This document shows, in pieces, positions 1-7,866 of a DNA stretch of 61,658 nt. The notes beneath the pieces are model-generated. The model made no database searches, was not told where the DNA came from, and was given only the letters and a program-made list of their open reading frames with translations. The stretch comes from an uncultured Prevotella sp. (GTDB taxonomy: Bacteria; Bacteroidota; Bacteroidia; Bacteroidales; Bacteroidaceae), in contig OMXK01000029.1 in NCBI GenBank assembly GCA_900314995.1, forward strand, positions 1 to 61,658, given 5' to 3'. Positions within the stretch are counted from its first letter, which is position 1; every line of letters begins with the position of its first letter. Both the position numbers and the translations under genes were made by a program.

Positions 1-406
1 GGAGAAGAAGGATGGTTCAATCACAGGGCGCATCATCAAGACTTATGCTACTACGCAGAAGTTCAGACAGAAAAAGACGAGTACCAGTCTTATGATCAAT
101 GGCCAGAAAATAGATTTTTCAGGTGCATTTGGAACACTGAACAGTTCTTTAGGTGGCAACGAATCGGAGGCATGGATTAGCAAATTCAATAATCTGCGGA
201 CACTCTTCCAGAAAAAAACAGAGGGTCCTGCTGCCAATACTTGGGCTACACAGATCTATAAGCTCTGCAAAGACAAAGATGCCCAGTCGCTTGATGATGC
301 TGAGAAGAATCTGGTTGTAGCAGAGATCAAGAAACTGAAAGCCAAAACCTCAGACGAATTCATACAACAACTGTTCGATTTGAGTATCGAACAACTCAAG
401 AAATAA
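1..406 (+). CDS. 3' part of an unrecognised protein
   Basis: The frame is open from base 2 at the window edge to a TAA at 404-406, so the gene starts upstream and about 134 codons are visible. The visible part is hydrophilic and lysine-rich; its last third (around DAEKNLVVAEIKKLKAKT) looks helical. I see no domain I can name. The stop lies 4 bp before the ATG of the outer-membrane protein at 411, so the two are probably co-transcribed and this could be an envelope or regulatory partner of that protein, but this is inference from spacing only. An internal ATG at 92 is unlikely to be the true start because the frame continues upstream without a break. Confidence 0.6.
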   Translation, partial: EKKDGSITGRIIKTYATTQKFRQKKTSTSLMINGQKIDFSGAFGTLNSSLGGNESEAWISKFNNLRTLFQKKTEGPAANTWATQIYKLCKDKDAQSLDDAEKNLVVAEIKKLKAKTSDEFIQQLFDLSIEQLKK

Positions 407-410
407 ACCG

Positions 411-2618
411 ATGAAACATATTGGAATCATGTTACTCTCGCTGCTTCTGGCAGTGGGAGTAGGGGAAGCTGTGGCCCAAACACAGGCAGATTCAACAAGC
501 GTTAAGAACGACTCCATCACCTGGAATAAGGAGTTGGAAGGTGTAGAGATTAAGGCCCAGCGCCAGTTTATCAAGCAGGAGATAGACCGCATAGGCTACG
601 ATGTGCAGGCTGATGAGGAATCGAAGACGCAGACAGTGATGGATATGTTGCGCAAGGTGCCGATGGTGATGGTAGATGGACAGGATAACATCCTTGTGAA
701 GGGCAACAGTAGTTTCAAGATCTATAAGAACGGACATCTTGATCCCAGTCTGTCGAAGAATGCCAAAGAGGTATTCAAGTCAATGCCTGCCTCGATGGTA
801 AAGCGCATAGAGGTGATTACAGATCCTGGTGCCCGTGAGGATGCCGAAGGGGTGGATGCTATCCTGAATATCGTGATGGTGAACGGCAGTAAGATGAGTG
901 GTATCACAGGAGTCGTTTCTGCCGCTTATACCTCACTCAATCACCCCAACCTCTATGCCTCGTTGACAGGACAGTTAGGTAAGTTGTTAATGTCTGTGGA
1001 TTATGGCTATGGGGGAATGTCAAGTAGAGAGACGGAGAACAGCACACATACGGAACGAAACTTTCTCGATACAGGCAACATGATGATGTTACATTCTGAC
1101 GGCACGAACCCAGGAGGCATCCACTATACCAACCTTAATGCCAGTTACGACATCGATTCTCTCAATCTGGTTTCTGCCTCGTTCGGAGGTTATTTCTATA
1201 AACTGAACGTACAAGGTGACAGCAAGACTTCTTTATATAGTGCTTCTGATCAGCCCATCTACAGTTTCAGCAATCATTACTGGATGCCAGGCTATAGTCA
1301 CTCTTCATGGAATGGCAGGTTTGATTATGAGCATAAGACGCGGCGGAAGGGCGAGCGGTTCACTCTCTCTTACATGCTCGCCTTCACGCGTCAACATACT
1401 GACGAGGAGAATACCTATTCAGAAATGGTGAATGCGCCTTTCTCATATACTGGTAGTCTGCAGTCAGAGCGTGAACGCTTTACAGAGCACACCTTTCAGG
1501 CTGACTGGCTACGTCCTTTGGGAAAAGGTCATCAATTAGAGATAGGCACCAAATATATCGATCGCAACAACAATAGCCACAATACGCAGGAGTTCTTTGG
1601 CACAGACCTGCAGATGGATGATGAGTTTCAGCATACAACCCGTGTGCTGGCTGGGTATGCTGATTATATCTACAACAGGGAGAAATGGTCAGCTCGTGCT
1701 GGGTTGCGCTATGAATACAGTTTTATGGAGGGCAGCTATCCTGATGGCAAAAAAGAATCCTTTAATAAGCACCTGAACGACTGGGTGCCACAAGCCTCAT
1801 TGAAATACCAATTGACTGATGCCCAGTCGCTGAAACTGAACTATACCACCAGCATCAATCGCCCAGGAATCTCTTATCTGAACCCTGCTGTAGTGATATC
1901 TCCAACAATCATATATCAAGGTAATCCGCAATTGGTTAGTTCACGTACCCAGCGCATCAGCGTAATCTATTCATGCATCCTTCCCAATCTCACTCTTCAG
2001 GTGGCTCCTGGTTATCATCACACCTATGATGGTATTTCTGATATACAGACGGCCAAGGATGATATCCGCTATCGTACCTATGATAATATCCTCAGCTATC
2101 GCCGATTCTCTGTTGAACAGTATGTGCAATGGAAACCATTCGAGGGAACGACACTTGTCGTTAATAATAATCTCCGCTATGAGCATAACGAGAATCCGAA
2201 CCTTGGCTATCGCACCTTCGGATGGTCTGACAACTACTATGTCAACCTGTCGCAGAAGCTCCCTTGGAAATTGCTGCTCTATCTGAGTTCCTATGGTAAG
2301 ATAGGCCGTAGTCCGTCAGACGTTTATACGATGCAGCACTCTTATTTTGACTATTATGCATCACTTCAGCGTTCCTTCCTTAAGGCTGATCGCTTAACAG
2401 TGAGGATAGCTGCCAATGCGCCATTCAACAAGTATTGGTCGTCAGAGGCAGAAACGGTGAATGGCAGTTATCATGATTTCCAACAGTCTTGGAATCGAGC
2501 CCGCAGCTTCACGATTGCCGTAACTTATCGTTTTGGCTCCCTGAAAGCCAGCGTGAAAAAGACAGAACATAGCATTGATAACGATGATATCGTAGGCGGA
2601 ATTACGAAAGGGAAATAG
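411..2618 (+). CDS. outer-membrane beta-barrel protein (TonB-receptor-like, OMP_b-brl_3 type)
   Basis: A 735-residue protein with a signal peptide (residues 1-22, ending AVAQ). Residues about 80-170 form a plug-like region: MLRKVPMVMVDGQDNI, then MVKRIEVITDPGAREDAEG followed by a hydrophobic strand, the usual TonB plug ending. The remainder alternates short polar loops and aromatic-rich strands as in a large barrel and ends in the charged tail (VKKTEHSIDNDDIVGG) often seen in this Bacteroidetes family. No carboxypeptidase-regulatory N-terminal domain is visible. Such proteins sit in the outer membrane and are presumed to import or secrete small substrates; the ligand cannot be told from sequence. 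It directly follows the partial gene (4 bp gap). Confidence 0.88.
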   Translation: MKHIGIMLLSLLLAVGVGEAVAQTQADSTSVKNDSITWNKELEGVEIKAQRQFIKQEIDRIGYDVQADEESKTQTVMDMLRKVPMVMVDGQDNILVKGNSSFKIYKNGHLDPSLSKNAKEVFKSMPASMVKRIEVITDPGAREDAEGVDAILNIVMVNGSKMSGITGVVSAAYTSLNHPNLYASLTGQLGKLLMSVDYGYGGMSSRETENSTHTERNFLDTGNMMMLHSDGTNPGGIHYTNLNASYDIDSLNLVSASFGGYFYKLNVQGDSKTSLYSASDQPIYSFSNHYWMPGYSHSSWNGRFDYEHKTRRKGERFTLSYMLAFTRQHTDEENTYSEMVNAPFSYTGSLQSERERFTEHTFQADWLRPLGKGHQLEIGTKYIDRNNNSHNTQEFFGTDLQMDDEFQHTTRVLAGYADYIYNREKWSARAGLRYEYSFMEGSYPDGKKESFNKHLNDWVPQASLKYQLTDAQSLKLNYTTSINRPGISYLNPAVVISPTIIYQGNPQLVSSRTQRISVIYSCILPNLTLQVAPGYHHTYDGISDIQTAKDDIRYRTYDNILSYRRFSVEQYVQWKPFEGTTLVVNNNLRYEHNENPNLGYRTFGWSDNYYVNLSQKLPWKLLLYLSSYGKIGRSPSDVYTMQHSYFDYYASLQRSFLKADRLTVRIAANAPFNKYWSSEAETVNGSYHDFQQSWNRARSFTIAVTYRFGSLKASVKKTEHSIDNDDIVGGITKGK

Positions 2619-2641
2619 ACAGTTTCCATTTGTTATAAGTA

Positions 2642-2880
2642 GCTGAAAACATCGTTTTCTACGGGATAAAACGACGTTTTCCATAGTTGAAAACGATGTT
2701 TTCCAATATTGATAATCATGGAGCGCATCAAGAATGAAACGAAAGAGGTGGCGTGGCACTTTCTCGTTGGATAAGTGGCACTTCTGCGTTGATAAGCGGC
2801 ATTTCTGCCGAAATAAGTGGCACTTCTGTCCAAATAAGCGGCACTTCTGCTGAAATAAAGCGAAAATTTCTGCAGAAACC
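2642..2880 (+). repeat. drifting tandem array of 21-22-bp units (locus 1)
   Basis: About ten consecutive units of 21-22 bp. The first three (from 2642, 2664, 2686) share a palindromic core such as GAAAACATCGTTTTC. After a less regular stretch, units starting near 2754, 2776, 2797, 2818 and 2839 share GGCACTTCTG followed by an A-rich end, and the pattern fades by about 2880. The period gives heptapeptide repeats in several frames on both strands, so the small ORFs here are repeat artefacts rather than genes. The array is followed at once by an inverted repeat (2929-3016), the same layout as two other loci in this window. Confidence 0.8.
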
Positions 2881-2928
2881 AGCGAAATTTTCTGCATTTT
2901 GGGCGCAATTTTTCGAATTTTTAGCTAT

Positions 2929-3016
2929 TTGCTGCCACTGCTGCCACATTGCTGCCACACCTGAAACACCTTATTTTAAAGGCATTTTAGAAAATCCGTG
3001 GCAGCAGTGGCAGCAA
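2929..3016. repeat. perfect 19-bp inverted repeat built of 9-bp words (locus 1)
   Basis: TTGCTGCCACTGCTGCCAC at 2929-2947 is exactly complementary to 2998-3016. Each arm is two copies of the 9-mer TGCTGCCAC, and a third imperfect copy follows the left arm. The 50-bp spacer is AT-rich in its second half. There is no T-tract, so it does not look like a simple terminator for the barrel gene 300 bp upstream. The rest of the 2619-3264 gap holds the 21-22-bp array and the promoter module of the next gene. Confidence 0.8.
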
Positions 3017-3122
3017 TTTTAGCAAAATAATTATTTCACGTAATCAGTAAGTGGATATTTCCTTGATATCTCCTGACTTCGGCACGGACAACTGGTATAA
3101 TCCTGCGTTATAGGCTTAACAG

Positions 3123-3248
3123 TGTCTAATAATCATACGCTGAGGTGTCTAATTATTAGACAATCTGCTTCCGCCAGGGTGAAAAGCCTTGGCGGATTCG
3201 TTTTTATGGCGTAACTTTGCAGTGTCATTTTAGACATAAGAACAAAAG
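3123..3248 (+). promoter_or_regulatory. promoter/operator module, copy 1
   Basis: Contains a perfect 17-bp palindrome TGTCTAATTATTAGACA (3146-3162), a half-site TGTCTAATAAT 23 bp upstream (3123-3133) and a related TGTC-N6-GACA element over the start region (about 3223-3236). A hairpin (CCGCCAGG / CCTTGGCGG, about 3170-3192) lies between. The core promoter is TTGG (3189-3192), 19 bp, TAACTTTG (3212-3219). The whole block recurs almost unchanged at 6939-7064. The palindrome is probably the operator of an unseen regulator that coordinates the two ABC-transporter genes. Confidence 0.8.
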
Positions 3249-3264
3249 AACATAATCATAAAAT

Positions 3265-5634
3265 ATGAAGAGTTATTTCAGATTCCTTTCGCGCAACAAG
3301 CTATATACCTTAATTAATATAGCAGGGCTGGTGGTGTCGCTGATGTTCATCATCCTCATGGGTGATTATACCTGGCGCCAGTATAGTATCGACTCGTGGC
3401 ACAAGAACGCTGACCGCATCTATCTGACGGGTAGTGGCGAGGACTTCTTTATGTGGCCGCAGGCTGCACAAGAGATTAATGCAATGTGCCCAGAAATAGA
3501 ACAGACCTGTTGCGTGATGAGCCAGAACGGACGAATCAAGTACGGTCAGCGAGAGGTGAAGGAAGGAGATAAGGAGAATGGCATCATTATGCTGGCAGAC
3601 TCGACCTTCTTCCATTTCTTCGATTTTGAATTAACGAAGGGAGACAAACGGACAGCTCTCGATGCGCCAGACAAGTGTGTCATCACAGAGCGACTGGCCC
3701 AGCGGCTCTTTGGCGAGAAGGATCCCATCGGCGAGTCGTTGCAGATTGTTGGCAAACGCTCTGTCTTCATGAATCACGAAGATCCGTACGACTCGACGCT
3801 GGTCTATACCGTCAGTGGCATCGTTAAGGATTTCGACCGTACGGTACTGCCCAATGAGACACAACTCATTGCCAACATGGAGCGTTTCCCTCAGGTGATG
3901 GGCTATACGCTCAGACCCCATTCTTTCGCATATAGTAGTACGGGAGCCTGCAAAGCATTTCTCATGTTGCATCCGGGCGCGACACTTGATGCCAAGAAAA
4001 AAGTGATAGAAGACTATCTGGCCAAGAACTATATGTGGGCGCATATGGACAATCAAGAGTTCTTTGCAACACCACTGACAGACATTATGTTTGCACCGCA
4101 GAACAATGGCTATGGTATGCAGAAAGGTGACAAGACGCGACTCCATATCCTTTTGGCAGCCGTACTGGCCATCCTATTCTTCGCTGTCAGCAACTATATC
4201 AACCTGACGGTAGCGAATACAGGCTTCCGCGCCAAGGAGATGGCTACGCGCAGGCTATTTGGGAGTAGTCAGTACCAGATATCACTGAAACTGATAGCTG
4301 AATCAATGCTGATGATAGCCGTCGCCTTCCTCATAGGCTTTGCTTTGGCGTTCTGTTTCCAGGATGATGCTGCAGAGTTGTTCAAGGGGAAGATTGCGCT
4401 GCTCAACGACATCAATCTCGGCACAGTGAGCATCTGTCTTGGTTTCATCCTGCTCGTAGGTATCATCTCAGGCATCATGCCCTCGTATCAGATTTCCCGT
4501 TTCCAACCCATCGACATCGTGAAGGGTAACTTCCGCTACCAATCCAAAATGGTGATGGGTAGGCTGTTCATCATTGTGCAGAATGTTGTAACGGTGACGA
4601 TGCTCACAGCAGCCCTTGTAATCTGGCTTCAATTGAATCACCTCATTCATGCGCCGCTAGGGTTCAATACAGAACGGCTTTATTATGTGAATACGCCAGA
4701 GGGTAAAAGCCAGACGGTCAGGAGCCAGTTGGAGAAGATGCCTTTTGTAGAGCGCATCGGTGAGTATAGCGGAACCACCTTTGTCACCTACAGCAGTAGC
4801 ATAAGAAGTATCACGAACGGCGACAAACTGACGAATCTGTTTCTGACCGATCTGGACTCGACAGCCTTTGCCCTCTACGGGCTGGACATCCTCAAAGACT
4901 ACGGCAACACCAGCAACGGCTACTACTTGAACGAGGATGCCAAACACCGGTTGGAGTTGACGGATGATGACCGCGAGATGGTCTGGGGCAAAGACGAGAT
5001 GGCTTCCATCAGTGGCATCCTCAAGGACTTCCACCGCATCAACGTGTTGCATGAAGCTGAGCCATTCGCTATCCGTGTGCAGGAGCATGTGGATAATCCT
5101 AACTTTCTAGTTAAGACGAATGGTGATAAGCAGGCAAAGACTGCTTTCGTCGAAATGATGAGAGAATTGGGTGTCCCAGAGGAAGCGATGGAGTGGTACG
5201 TCAGCAGTCTGGAAGAAGGCATTGCCGAAACCTTCGAGGATCAGCAGAATACGCTGAAGATTATCACGCTCTTCACCGTCATCGCCGTAATCATCTCCGT
5301 AATGGGCTACGTGGGCATGTCACTCTTCTTCATCCGTCAGCGGCAGAAGGAGATAGGCATCCGCAAGATTATGGGCTCGACATCGGGCGAAGTGCTGCTG
5401 CTGATGCTCCGCACGTTCTCCATCCCTATGCTGATTTCGTTTGTCATTGCTGTGCCCATCTCTTGGTACATCATGCGCGACTGGCTCAGCAACTTCAGTT
5501 ATCGCATCGCGCTCAGCCTCTGGATATTCGCTGCTGCTGGGTTTACCTGCTTCATCATTTCCCTGCTCACCGTTATCATCCAAAGCTGGCGCGCTGCTTC
5601 TGAGAATCCCATTAACAATATTAAGACAGAATAG
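3265..5634 (+). CDS. FtsX/MacB-type ABC transporter permease
   Basis: A 789-residue inner-membrane protein made of two FtsX-like halves. A first membrane segment lies at about 15-37 (LINIAGLVVSLMFIILMGDY), followed by a MacB-type periplasmic domain (to about 285), three hydrophobic segments (about 290-410), a fourth near 430-450, a second periplasmic domain, and three final segments (about 665-780). Cytoplasmic turns carry FtsX-like sequence (RQKEIGIRKIMGSTSGEVL). Family members move lipoproteins, peptides or signals across the envelope rather than importing nutrients. The cognate ATPase is probably the gene at 7067, which has the same promoter module; an unrelated AAA+ gene lies between them. 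Confidence 0.85.
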   Translation: MKSYFRFLSRNKLYTLINIAGLVVSLMFIILMGDYTWRQYSIDSWHKNADRIYLTGSGEDFFMWPQAAQEINAMCPEIEQTCCVMSQNGRIKYGQREVKEGDKENGIIMLADSTFFHFFDFELTKGDKRTALDAPDKCVITERLAQRLFGEKDPIGESLQIVGKRSVFMNHEDPYDSTLVYTVSGIVKDFDRTVLPNETQLIANMERFPQVMGYTLRPHSFAYSSTGACKAFLMLHPGATLDAKKKVIEDYLAKNYMWAHMDNQEFFATPLTDIMFAPQNNGYGMQKGDKTRLHILLAAVLAILFFAVSNYINLTVANTGFRAKEMATRRLFGSSQYQISLKLIAESMLMIAVAFLIGFALAFCFQDDAAELFKGKIALLNDINLGTVSICLGFILLVGIISGIMPSYQISRFQPIDIVKGNFRYQSKMVMGRLFIIVQNVVTVTMLTAALVIWLQLNHLIHAPLGFNTERLYYVNTPEGKSQTVRSQLEKMPFVERIGEYSGTTFVTYSSSIRSITNGDKLTNLFLTDLDSTAFALYGLDILKDYGNTSNGYYLNEDAKHRLELTDDDREMVWGKDEMASISGILKDFHRINVLHEAEPFAIRVQEHVDNPNFLVKTNGDKQAKTAFVEMMRELGVPEEAMEWYVSSLEEGIAETFEDQQNTLKIITLFTVIAVIISVMGYVGMSLFFIRQRQKEIGIRKIMGSTSGEVLLLMLRTFSIPMLISFVIAVPISWYIMRDWLSNFSYRIALSLWIFAAAGFTCFIISLLTVIIQSWRAASENPINNIKTE

Positions 5635-5655
5635 AGCGGCTCTAACCATAGAAAT

Positions 5656-5691
5656 GGGCGAAATCTATACCATTTTAGGTAGATTTCGCCC
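5656..5691 (+). terminator. intrinsic terminator-like hairpin
   Basis: GGGCGAAATCTA (5656-5667) pairs perfectly with TAGATTTCGCCC (5680-5691) around a 12-base loop. It lies 22 bp after the permease stop and just before the next promoter. No strong T-tract follows, so termination efficiency is uncertain. Confidence 0.65.
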
Positions 5692-5697
5692 AAAATA

Positions 5698-5729
5698 TTT
5701 GTTTGTATCAATAGTTTATTGTATCTTTG
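5698..5729 (+). promoter_or_regulatory. Bacteroidetes-type promoter for the AAA+ gene
   Basis: TTTG at 5698-5701, 20-bp spacer, TATCTTTG at 5722-5729, giving a leader of about 50 nt before the ATG at 5785. Confidence 0.75.
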
Positions 5730-5784
5730 CATCGTCCGAAAAGTGTTACACCAAAAGTAAAATACTAAAAGTGAAATAGCGACG

Positions 5785-6930
5785 ATGGCAAAGAAGAGTA
5801 CATTTAAACCGAGGAATCCCTTTATATACGAGGGATATGAAGGACCTGAGTACTTCTGCGACAGAACAGAAGAGACGGAAAAGTTGATTTCAAATCTCCA
5901 AAATGGGCGTAACACTACACTCGTTTCCCCAAGGAAAATCGGAAAAACCGGACTCATTAGCCATACCTTTAATCGCATAAAACAGCAGGATAGAGATGCT
6001 GTATGCATCTATATCGACATCTTTCACACCCAGAATCAGTATGACTTTGTACAGACGCTGGGCAAGGCTATTGTGGAAGAAAGACTGCTCGACACGCGGA
6101 CTCCGATGGTAAAGGTGCTTAATTACTTCAGCCACTGGAGGCCAACCATCAGTCCCGACCCTGTGACGGGAGCCCCCACTGTATCCGTCGCTATTGAACG
6201 CACGAACACTGAATACACGATTAAAAACATTTTCGAATATCTCAATCAGAGCGGCAAGGAGGTTTATGTAGCCATCGATGAGTTCCAGACCATCACCGAA
6301 TATCCGGAACAGGGCACTGAAGCACTCCTAAGGTCATATATCCAGTTTATCCACAATGTCCACTTTATCTTTTCTGGCAGCAAACAGCACCTGATGTACG
6401 AGATGTTTGGTTCGCCTAAGCGCCCCTTCTATCAGAGCACATCCATGCTGACACTCCTACCGCTGCATGAAGAGGTTTATTACGACTTTGCCTCGAAATG
6501 GTTCGAAGGGAAAAAAGGCTCTCTCAGCAGAGAAGTGTTTCAGCAATTATACAATCTGTTCGACGGTTATACGTGGTATCTCCAGTCTGTACTGAACCGC
6601 CTTTATGAGTCTGAGCGCCATGTCACAGACTATCAGCAGGTACGAGAGGCCATTTTGAGCATTCTTAAAGACAAGTCGAGTCAATACGAGATGATGATGA
6701 CTTTCCTGACCGACAACCAGCGTAACCTCTTGATAGCTATAGCCAAGGACAGTTGCGTAGCACAGTTGCAGGCCAACGATTTCATCCGTAAGCATGAGTT
6801 GCCCAGTGCCAGCAGCATCAAGAAGGCACTGGCGGTATTGCAGGATAAGGATCTTGTCTATCAGACTCCGAAAGGCTATATCGTCTATGACCGCTTTCTC
6901 GATCTCTGGTTGAAACGGACATTCATCTAA
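5785..6930 (+). CDS. AAA+ ATPase of the ATPase_2/AAA_14-like group
   Basis: A 381-residue soluble protein. Walker A lies at about 44-57 (LVSPRKIGKTGLIS), Walker B at about 158-168 (VYVAIDEFQTI), and a sensor-like FSGSK follows near 208. The C-terminal third looks like a winged helix (LPSASSIKKALAVLQDKDLVYQ, then GYIVYDRFLDLWL), as in the many AAA ATPases expanded in Bacteroidetes. Their biochemical role is mostly unknown. It has its own promoter and sits between the permease (3265) and the ABC ATPase (7067), so it appears inserted into an ABC-transporter pair; nothing in the sequence shows that it works with them. The start at 5785 lies well downstream of the -7 box. Confidence 0.8.
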   Translation: MAKKSTFKPRNPFIYEGYEGPEYFCDRTEETEKLISNLQNGRNTTLVSPRKIGKTGLISHTFNRIKQQDRDAVCIYIDIFHTQNQYDFVQTLGKAIVEERLLDTRTPMVKVLNYFSHWRPTISPDPVTGAPTVSVAIERTNTEYTIKNIFEYLNQSGKEVYVAIDEFQTITEYPEQGTEALLRSYIQFIHNVHFIFSGSKQHLMYEMFGSPKRPFYQSTSMLTLLPLHEEVYYDFASKWFEGKKGSLSREVFQQLYNLFDGYTWYLQSVLNRLYESERHVTDYQQVREAILSILKDKSSQYEMMMTFLTDNQRNLLIAIAKDSCVAQLQANDFIRKHELPSASSIKKALAVLQDKDLVYQTPKGYIVYDRFLDLWLKRTFI

Positions 6931-6938
6931 CCTCAAGT

Positions 6939-7064
6939 TGTCTAATAATCATACGCCGAGGTGTCTAATTATTAGACAATCTGCTTCCGCCAGGGTGAAA
7001 AACCTTGGCGGATTCGTTTTATTGGGCTAACTTTGCAGTGTCATTTTAGATATAAGGGCAAAAG
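6939..7064 (+). promoter_or_regulatory. promoter/operator module, copy 2
   Basis: Near-identical copy of 3123-3248. The palindrome TGTCTAATTATTAGACA is at 6962-6978, the upstream half-site at 6939-6949, and the same hairpin follows. The promoter is TTGG (7005-7008), 19 bp, TAACTTTG (7028-7035). The proximal TGTC element is degraded here (TGTCATTTTAGATA). It drives the ABC ATPase at 7067. Confidence 0.8.
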
Positions 7065-7066
7065 TT

Positions 7067-7741
7067 ATGATTAAACTTGAAAACATTCAGAAGGTGTTCC
7101 GTACCGAAGAGGTGGAGACCGTAGCATTGGGCGGTGTGTCGCTCGAAGTGAAGAAAGGTGAGTTTGTGGCCATTATGGGGCCTTCGGGCTGTGGCAAGTC
7201 TACCTTATTAAATATATTAGGCTTGCTCGACAACCCTACCAGTGGCAAGTATTGGCTCGATGGCGAGGATGTGGGCTCGCTCAAGGAGAGTCAGCGTACC
7301 AAGGTTCGCAAAGGACAGATAGGCTTCGTGTTCCAAAGCTTCAACCTGATAGACGAATTGAATGTAGAAGAGAATGTAGAGTTGCCATTAACCTATCTGG
7401 GCGTGCCTAAGAAGGAACGCAAGGTGAGAGTGGAAGAGGTGCTGCGCCGTATGGCCATCAGCCACCGCGCACACCACTTCCCCCAGCAGCTCTCCGGAGG
7501 TCAGCAGCAGCGCGTGGCCATTGCCCGTGCCGTCGTGATGAACCCCAAGCTGATCCTTGCCGACGAGCCTACGGGTAACCTCGACTCGAAGAACGGTCTG
7601 GAGGTGATGCAGCTACTCACCCAACTGAACCAGGAAGGCACCACCGTACTGATGGTGACACACTCTGAGCGTGATGCCGGCTATGCCCAGCGCATCATCA
7701 ATCTGCTCGATGGTCAGGTGGTGCCCGAAGTCAGTCTTTGA
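7067..7741 (+). CDS. ABC transporter ATP-binding protein (LolD/MacB type)
   Basis: A 224-residue nucleotide-binding subunit of normal family length. Walker A GPSGCGKS is at about 39-46, the Q-loop lies in FVFQSFNLIDELNV, the ABC signature is LSGGQQQRVAIARA (about 142-155), Walker B is LILADEPTG and the switch histidine is in VTHSE. It most resembles the LolD/MacB/YknY group that pairs with FtsX-type permeases, so the permease at 3265 is the likely partner; both share the duplicated promoter module. Confidence 0.9.
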   Translation: MIKLENIQKVFRTEEVETVALGGVSLEVKKGEFVAIMGPSGCGKSTLLNILGLLDNPTSGKYWLDGEDVGSLKESQRTKVRKGQIGFVFQSFNLIDELNVEENVELPLTYLGVPKKERKVRVEEVLRRMAISHRAHHFPQQLSGGQQQRVAIARAVVMNPKLILADEPTGNLDSKNGLEVMQLLTQLNQEGTTVLMVTHSERDAGYAQRIINLLDGQVVPEVSL

Positions 7742-7818
7742 GCACCCTGATAATGACGTTTTTTAGTGCTGAAACGAAAAAACTGGCCAAATAATACGCT
7801 GTTCTCAATTAAAATGAT

Positions 7819-7826
7819 TATCTTTG
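7819..7826 (+). promoter_or_regulatory. -7 box for glutamine synthetase
   Basis: TATCTTTG at 7819-7826, about 40 nt before the glnA start codon; no clear -33 element. Confidence 0.55.
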
Positions 7827-7866
7827 TGCACAATTATTACGCAAACTTCAAAACAATAAGAGAATC

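Noticed and set aside
2753-3022. 89-codon plus-strand frame (and two minus-strand frames) with heptapeptide repeats
   Set aside because: All are products of the 21-bp DNA period, which gives repeats in every open frame; no promoter, and codons follow the repeat rather than a protein pattern.
3205-3220. Sigma-54 promoter in the duplicated module
   Set aside because: GG and GC elements are 11 rather than 12 bp apart in copy 1 and also off in copy 2, while the -33/-7 housekeeping pattern fits both.
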